DNA of 64,000 bases from Lepas anatifera. Taxonomy: Eukaryota > Arthropoda > Thecostraca > Lepadidae. Below are positions 23,501 to 32,500 of this stretch, one piece after another (the first letter of the stretch is position 1; the number at the start of each line of letters is the position of its first letter). The translations under genes and the position numbers were made by a program. The notes below the pieces were generated by a model. The model did no database searches, was not told the DNA's origin, and worked only from the letters and a program-made list of their open reading frames with translations. Where the stretch lies: the NCBI GenBank assembly GCA_034440635.1, contig JAOTON010001574.1, positions 934,501 through 998,500 on the forward strand. The letters are read 5' to 3'.

Positions 23501-26500
23501 GGATGTCCCAGAGCTCGGCTGGCGGTAATTTATCATTATTGCGTGTGACGCAACACTCCTGGATCGCTTGTTTGCGTCAGGCTGTTGATGAGCTCTCTGA
23601 AAGGCATTGCATATGTGCTTATTGATGTAAGGCCTGCCTCCCCGGCGGAGTATTCCCTGTACTGGTGTGACGTCCGTTTCTGCTGTTGGACGCACGGTCT
23701 GGCCCTGTTCGTTCCTTAAGCTTAGCTCCGACAAGATGGCTCTGTATTTATTTCATCTGACCCCATGCCTCATCGTATTTAGGCGTCCGTAACCTCACTT
23801 TTGACAGTCCCAAAGAATGGCTATGACTGTTTTCTCGCACCAGCGTCAGATTGAGTTCGTCCTCGCTTTTCAACATGTTCCATGTATTCCCTGCTATTCA
23901 CGTGTGCAGCTGTCATCCTTCTCTCGTAACTGTATTTCTCTGAGCATGCGCAATAGTGATGGACGTGCTCAATGTTGGACTCCCAGCGGCCTTGCCTTGC
24001 ACCTAGTTGGGTGTAGCACAAGTATTACTCCCTGCGTACGGGAAAGATCCGCACCCCTCTTCCTCAGAGGTGTTACACCCTACCTTCCAGCTGCGCACAC
24101 AGCGCTGTGCTCTCGATGTTCGTGAGCGTTGCGTGACCGCTTCCTCGTCGTTCGCCGCATGTCTACGTCTGGTGATCATCTGCTCCTTGTAAAACAGGGA
24201 AAACTTAGGGGCCAGAATAGGGGGATAGCGGGAGGGGGCCTGGCTCTCAACCTTTCATCGACAAATTGCCTGATTTTAGCCAGATTGGGAAAAGGTAAAT
24301 ATTTCTAAGTGGCCGGTGCGGAAGGCAATAATGCGCTCTAATCCGATTAGTTTTTGTTCTGGAGAAGGAAATTCTGTGCTAGCGGCAGGTAAAATATATA
24401 CTGTCCCTCTCACCTTTTCTGCGGTGGCAAAGCTTATGATTGGTAAGGCTAGCAAATTTGTTTGCGGCCAATATAAGAGAAAACGGCAGAATAAGGGATA
24501 ATGAATACACATGCTGAAATGTAGAGTTTTATATTTACAGTGTTCTCACTTTTTCCTTTTCTCTCTTCCTTCCTCCCGTCCTCGTCTTCCTATTTATCTC
24601 GGTACTTTTCTTTCTTACCTTCTTTTTATTAGTCTATTTTTATATCAGGCTGCCTCCCTCCCTCACACCCCTTATTATAAGTCTCTTGCCGATTTCATTG
24701 AGGTTTCGGATCAACTATTGAAGTTAAATTGCAAACTTTTGTTTTTGTTCTTCGTTCCTGCGGATTTTCTTTTCACTTGCAACCCTTGTAGGCAAGAGTA
24801 AGCTTTCCAGAGACTTTGTTTAGAAGTTTTGTAAGCGTTCCAGAAGCGTTGTTAGCTTTCCGGAAAATATTGATGCTTGTTTAAGTGAAAGGGGCATGAA
24901 ATTGGAGATGGGTGAACAAAAATTCCCACTTTGTGTCTATTATTAAAAGTGGAAAAATTGCATCTCATCCTACACAATTTGTAAGGATTCGCATTGTCAC
25001 CGGTTAAAACAGTACAAGCACCTCGAAGACTCCCGTTTCACCTGGGGTATAACACGATTGATGGAAGCCAATGTAAAAGCAAGGACCTTACATGTCGGGA
25101 AAGACCAACCTAAGCCGGTGTTACCCCACCGGAATCCCATACCACTCAGGCTCAGGCAGACGCCCAATGGTAAGGCAGCGCCCTCTCCTCCCCTCCCGTT
25201 GACAGACGGTCCGCTGCTGTCGGGAGGGCCCTCCGCGCTCGCGGGCCTGCGCCGCCATCTCGCCACGTCCGCGGCGTCACTGCCGCCCGCCGCCAGGTGT
25301 GGGCCGCCGGCAGCTGGTGTTGTAGCCGGCGGCCCGGCGGGCCCCGCGGGAGTTCATGTGCTGACCGCCACCGCGGGGTCCGCCGGGGCCGCCCGCACCG
25401 AGGCCCTGGCCAGAGGCGCTGTCGCGGCTACCCAAGTTGGCGCGAGCGAGAAGGTGTCGGGGGACCGGACGTCCTTGGAAATGAGACTGAAGTTGGCCGC
25501 GTGTTGATGGGTCCGGCCGAAGTTCCTGGATTTGTCTGAGAAGCTGTCGATGCTTTCCTGTGGTCCCGGAGGATCTTTGAAACTGTGCAGTGCTCTCTCG
25601 TGATGTCGACGGTGTTTATGAGGGTGGCACATTCGTTTGAGTCTCGCGGAGTCGTAGCTTAGGAGATGTGCTGGAAAAATGAATCACTGGCGATTCTGGA
25701 GGTGTTCCTCTCTCATTGGTGGACTCGCCAAGCGCGATCAACTGTGATGACCGTATGACCGTGTCCCAGTGCGAGGCGGGGTGTTTTGTCCGATTCTCCA
25801 TTTACCGTTTTCATGTTAACTGCAGTTTAAACCCACATGCGTCAGGGTGTCAGTGGGACACATACACTCGCGTTATACCAGACAGTTGTCGTTTACAATA
25901 ATCCTCGTGGGGTCTCCCCACCTGCGATGGCTCATTCTCACCAAGCTGCCAGCTAATTCCTACAGCTGACAATGGGCCCAGGTCTGGCCATCAGTCTATT
26001 CAGCAGTGCGAAATAGCTGGCCAGTGTTACCAGTCGCTCCTTAAGCCGATCCAGGTGCAGCCTAACTCACACGTACCTACCTGTTCTCGCCCCCATTGAT
26101 GGCCTAAAAAATTGAGGAGCCTGTTTTGGGGGTGTTGATAACTTTCCAAGGGTCGTCGAGCGCTTGTATAAGAAAGTGACTTGTTTAGAAATTCGCCGAG
26201 GGGAACGGGCCATCTACTCGTGGTGATGTGGGAGAGTACCACCATTGACGGAGAGTTTGAGTATTTTTGGGGGAAGAGACGTGGAACGGAAATTTTCTGG
26301 AGAACGCAGAGAAGACGTGAGCATGAGACGAGGGAGGATATGAGAAGGGAATCGTCCGAGTGCGTTGCACCGCTTTAAATATGGAGCTGGTATTGGCGGA
26401 TGAGTGATGCAACTGCGATGTAAAGTTTTGCACTCTTGCGCATCGTTGGTGATTGCATGAGACCGCTCATTTTATCAGGGAAGTCTCCTCAGAGGTACTT

Positions 26501-29500
26501 GTAAGATAGATATTTACACGACAGTGGACTCTTTGTACGTGGTTTCTGGGACACGGACCTGCAGTGTACGTGTCGGTCAGGATGTCGTGATGTGGTTTGC
26601 GTGAGGTCTAGATCCTACTGGGCGTGATCGGTTTCCCATCGTACTTGGGGACAGGCGGATTCAGGATTTCTAGTGGGGACGGCCGCTTGGGAGGTAGGGT
26701 ACTTCCTAGCGCAAACCTACCAGGGGCACCGAATTGTATCCCCTGAGCGCCGCTACTCGCATCCTGAACGGGGAGGGACACTTTAGGGGGTGTCGGGGCG
26801 CAATATGGGGTCCTCGAGTACTCAATCGGGCACGTGCCCCTTTCTCCCCGGATCCGCCTTTGGTTTGGAACACTCTTGACTCTTAGCCTGTTTTTTTACA
26901 CGCTCTTAGATCCGTTTTATCGAGACCACAAGCGTTCTAAGCGCCATTCACTGTATTGTACCGATAATGCATGGTTTGAAATCTCGCCAACCGTGCAATT
27001 CGACTGTGGCTGGCGGTGCACCTAGGTTCCCACGCTTGCTCCCATGTAAGTGAAATACCACCTGTGTTGGAAGGCGATACGTTCCTTCAATTATACAGTT
27101 TCCGCCAGGAGGTGGTGCTTCCGTTCCATTGTGCAGTCTCGGCGGTGTGCTATTATCCACCAGCGCCGGGGCGTTAAAGTCCGGCTCGATAGTGTCAGAC
27201 GTGACGCCGGGTATATGGAAAACGGCGTCTGCTTTCCGAGCGTGGCATCTTGTCTACCGAACGTGATCACACAACATGACAACTGAATAAGCGGCATCAA
27301 GGGGGACATTCGTAAAGGGAATGTGGCACCTTGGTCGAATACTGGAATTTAGTGTAATTAGGGGAACTTTTAGCCGAAAATCAAGGCGTCCATGATTTCT
27401 CTGAAAAATGTACAATAAGCTCAATGTTTCGATTTTTAAAATGCTCCTCTAGGAAAAGAAATAAATATCTGCCTGTAGATGACGTCGTGATCTGGCAACC
27501 ACTACCATATTCAATACTCTTCAATGGCTTCGATTGGCCGATACTCAACGTGACGTCAGCATATGTCGTCACACCAACAGCCATGACAACTGTGGCCTGC
27601 TGCCAGGGGTACATGAGGGGTACATTGCAGGTAGGTTTGAGTTTTTTTCTACGGAAATCTCGAGTTCCAAGACAAATGAGATATATTGAGTACCGGGTTT
27701 TCCGACTTGCTTTACAACTTGGCTATCTCAGTTAAAATCACGTTATGAAGGTGCCACATTCTCTTTAAAGCTCTCATTCTACGTATAATGCGCTGTAAAC
27801 TTTATTGTCCTAACGTATAAGGAAACCACCAGTCATAATATGTTTGGTTGAGCTGTTTGATGTCAGTTATTAGCGAGAAAATAATATAATATGTTCGGAT
27901 TCTGAGTTCGTAGATAGCCCCTTGTTCAGCTGTCAGTAGTTTTTGTACCGAGGCACTCAACTTTGTGAAGCATACTTGACGCATGGGTGATTACTAAATG
28001 CCATGGTGCCTGTAAGACTGTGAAGTTATCTGTTTGTCGTTTGTGATGTATAGTCATCAAGATATTCCGACGTCTTTGGCGATTGATGACTACGGCACAG
28101 GTTTCTGAACTGCTTATGCCAAAATGCGTTTTATCGTATTTCCGGTGGGAGACCAAATACGGGGGAGCGGCTTGTAGATGACGAACAGTCTTCTGCTATT
28201 GTTAAGCGCTCTTCATAATCATTAAATGTGTAACAATTAGGGTATCTCGATATAACGATGTTTTGGGGTATCTGAGTGTCCTTGTAGAAAAGTCACTGCT
28301 CTCGAAAGCTCGCCCATTTCGTGGCCAGCAAGTAGCTGTGAAACAGTTTTGTGGTTGATGTCATCATGGCACTCACTTGTGGTCCGGCATCACCACCCAT
28401 ATTCTTGCCTTGCATTGGTCTGCGTGCTTTTGTAGTGTCACCGTACGGTTAGAGTCTCAGACAAAGACCACTCACACACACGCGCGCACACGGACAGGCA
28501 GAAACACACACATACACACATATATACACATTACACATGTAGTGGTCTTTGATCAGACCTATGTTTGTTGGTCTTTGAAGAAGACTACCGTATTGTTGAT
28601 AAGGAACCTGTGTGATATAGCCCGTGCCCATCGTACTTGCAGGTATCGTGTAACTATTAAAGCGATGGTGAAATGTGACCCTAAGCTGCTGTCGCCAGAA
28701 ATTCATTTGTATTACATACGGTCGGAGCTTGTCATGCCTATCGTGTGTGTCGGAAGAAATAGAGTACAAAGTGCACCCGACTGTCTGTCAGAAAGTAGGG
28801 AGATCACTTGGACAGTCTCATTTTTCCTGCTTGTGCGTAAATCAAGTTGCTGATTAATACATCCTGATAATTTAGATATGTTGGGCTGGGATGCTGCTCA
28901 GAAGTTTGTGCTATATATCGCTATATTCAAGAACAAGTTCTTTTTTACCTGAGAAGGATCGCATAATTCCACCGAATACGTTTTTGAAGTACGTACGGTA
29001 AATCGCCACCCGAATTCCCTCGTGTTGTGTCTCCGGTCCTGCGGCATGTCTGCGTCTCTCAATAAGATTATTTCCATCCTTACTTGATACTGCGATACAC
29101 AAATAAAACAGATAATCAGGTTATATTGTGACGGCCCGATTTCTGGCGACATCATTGCGCTGCAGCGGTATGGCGGTGATGGTGCGTCCCTGAAACTGTG
29201 ACCTTTAACTGTACAGCCCCCTGCAATTGAATCTGTACGCACTAGGGTCAGAAGTTTTTGGTATAGTGTGAGTGAACTACTGCTTGCAGAGAAGTGATTG
29301 AAGACACAGTTTGTGTGTTTTACTCCCAGCTATCGATTACGTTCTCATTAATATTCAGCAGTCTCGTGTTTTACAAATCAATTGCGACGAACTAAATTGT
29401 CAAGAGAGAGTCATCACAAATGTTTTCTGCAAATATTTTTTCAAACTACTAACCTGAAACCTAGTTTTTGGGGAAATATCTAAAGCCAAAGGCAAGACAC

Positions 29501-32500
29501 ACATGCTGTATATTTCATTATGGCCGAGGGAGCAATAGTTATCTAGAATTTAGCCAAAAACTTCCGAGCCTAGTGTGTACAGATTCAATTGCAGGGGGCT
29601 GTACGTGGTCGCATCTTGTTCTGTCCGTTCAGAGGTGTGGCTGTGGGGAGCACTGTGCAGTCAGTGCAGGCGGTACATCAGTAGCCCCCCCAAATTATTG
29701 GACGTGCCGATAGCCGGACCTCGAATCGGACGATGTCCACGATGCGCTTGGCAAACTGCCCCGAATGCATAAATTTGATGTTTCTATGCTGTGCTGTGAA
29801 CTTCATATCGAGGGCTCACTTTCACACCAAGAAACCGCACAGCGCGCAAAGTGATCCTCAGAAAAGTACGAATTTGCAAGCAAATTTGCTACTGCTGCCA
29901 AACAGCCGTGTTCTGGGCTGGCCTCGCCCATGGTCTTCCCTGCCGAGAAGAAGGTGGTATCCGTGGACAGCTGCAACGGTACGGCCGGCCTCATTGCCAG
30001 TGTGGTAGACGTACTGCGCTTGCACCTGTGTGCTTGGAGAACCTCCCTTTCGCAAGCTTTCTCTGGATGTATCCTGGCACACTACCGGTGCTTTCTTTCA
30101 CTGTTAAGGCCACACATACGATGAAACTTCTCTCCTCTTCAATGTTCATGATTGTTTTGTGTCTGGTATGACCGTATTCAGAGGGTGGTTACCGCCTCTT
30201 TCGTCGCTGCCGACCTTCAAGAGCTGAGATCGGAAATTTTAGCTCGAGTCTGAATTTTTTACCCTATGCCTATTTGGAGGCCGTGCATCACCCCTTCTCC
30301 ACGTGCCCCTACGTCCCTTCTATCAGCCCGTACCCTGCGAGTAATGATGAAGCTTATGACGTCAGTTCTGGCCGATGGGTGTACCGTTCTGTCGCCTTCC
30401 AGTGGACTCTGCTTGATGGCGTGGCTGTTGAATGGAGATGTATTGCGGACAGCTGTTTGCTGTTTAATAGAATGAAACGGTTGCTGATTCAGATGTCGCA
30501 GCGGCCGATGTGCCGTCCCCTGGATGTTTAGTTAAGTTTTCGGCTTCTCTGGATGATTGCTGGGCATAAAGACGCTCCTATAGAGGTATGTCCTGACTTC
30601 CACGCCTGTCGTATGTTCATGTCGAGGTTTGAACGCTGAATGGGGCGTGTCTGTATGTGTAAAGCCTCGCTGCTGAAAATGTCTCCTGTTCTCCGTGGTC
30701 GCTGTTGCCGCTGTGTTTGCTGTTCTCTGTGGTTATGGTTCCGCTGTGGTCGCTGTACCCGCTGTGTTTGCTGTACCCGCTGTGTTGGCTGTTTTCTGTG
30801 CTTATGGCTCCCCGTGGTCGCTGTAACCGCTGTGTTCACTGTTCCCGCTGTGTTGTCTGTACCCGCTTTGTTTGCTGTACCCGCTGTGTTTGCTGTTCCC
30901 GCTGTGTTTGCTGTACCCGTTGTGTTTGCTGTACCTGCTGTGTTTGCTGTTTTCCGTGGTTATGGTTCCCCGTGGTCGCTGTTCCCGCTTTGTTCACTGT
31001 TTTCTGTGCTTACGGTTCCCCGTGGTCGCTGTACCCGTTGTGTTCGCTGTATCCGCTGTGTTTGCTGTACCTGCTGTGTTTGCTTTATCCGCTGTGTTCG
31101 CTGTTCCCGCTGACGTTGACGGTGCTGTCCTCCGTTCCCGCTGTGTTCGCTGTACCTGCTGTGTTTGCTGTTCCCGCTGTGTTTTCTGTTGCCGCTGTGT
31201 TTGCTGTTGCCGCTGACGTTGACGGTGTTGTCCTCCGTTCCCGCTGTGTTTGCTGTTGCCGCTGTGTTTTCTGTTGCCGCTGTGTTTGCCGTTGCCGCTG
31301 ACGTTCACGGTGCTGTCCTCCGTTCCCGGTACGCTGTACCCGCTGTGTTTGCTGTTCCCGCTGACGTTGACGGTGCTGTCCTTCGTTTCCGGTGCCGCCG
31401 CTCCTGCCGTGCTGTGTCGCTGAGTAGCACTACTATGTAAGTCGCCTGCCAGGGTGTGCCTCACGATGTGCCTCCACTGTTGCACGCGATGTCAGGTCTC
31501 TCCGATGACGCCCCCGGCCTCCACTCACAGCGCCGCACTCCTGCGCTAGCTCCGACTGCATGCCCTGTCCTGTGTCTGTTTTTGCTGTAGTCTACAGTCG
31601 GATTAAGGAGGGCAGAATGGTTTGGTGTTGCCTTGACAATGTTGACAGAAACCACTTACCTCTGGTTCGACTGTTTTATTTCCCACAAGCATTGGTAGCA
31701 TGCAGTTTGGAACCACCAGCGTTTTCTTTTCCGCAGTTTGTGGTGACTTTGGCTTGCTGTCGTTCTTTATTTTCACGGGTAAATCACCTCACACTATGGA
31801 TGCTCGAGTCAATAGCACATGGCATGTGTTCACCAGATGTTTGCCTTTTAAACGAATATTTTTCCTAACATCAGGTTTTTAGCCAAGTTTGGATAAGATT
31901 TGAACGAGCAAATTTTCACGTTGTGGGTGTCAGATTTGTTTGTCTTTAACCGCGATAACACTGATTGCCCGTAATTGTGGGCATTACTAACAGGTCTTCC
32001 ATTATTCTGAACTGGAACTATACTGACGAAATACTTGAATCACTTTGCTGATTACCCTGACACCCAAAATTGAACCCAGTGTTAATCTTCAGACACTGGT
32101 GTCACGCCTACCTTCTTTTTTCTTTGTGATCTTTCTTTTTTTGAATTTGCCACTCCTGGGAAGCAACGAACGTCCCACGAACGTGATCCGTTATGCTAGG
32201 TTGTATCCATGTATATATATTTTCTTAGCTTTTTTCGATTGATTGCCCTCAGTTTGGCAGCGGGAAGTCATGATCTGAGGGAGATGCTGTCCACTTTCCA
32301 GTCAATGCTATAGCGGATGAGTTTCAAAATTGGGGTTTGAAATTACTATGTAGGGGGAGGGGGGTGCCGTGTGGGGCCGCCCTTGGATTTCGTCATATTT
32401 CCCTCCGAGATAACGTCGTGCGCAAACACGCTTTATAGCTTCGAAAGTCTTTGTGGGAGATTAAGATTATTGTGACGCAGACATGGGAAGCTTAGGACAG

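Noticed and set aside
30640..31485. Frames of 114-198 codons with VPAVFA or NTAGTA repeats.
   Set aside because: They are explained by the VNTR; no start context, splice site or flanking coding sequence.
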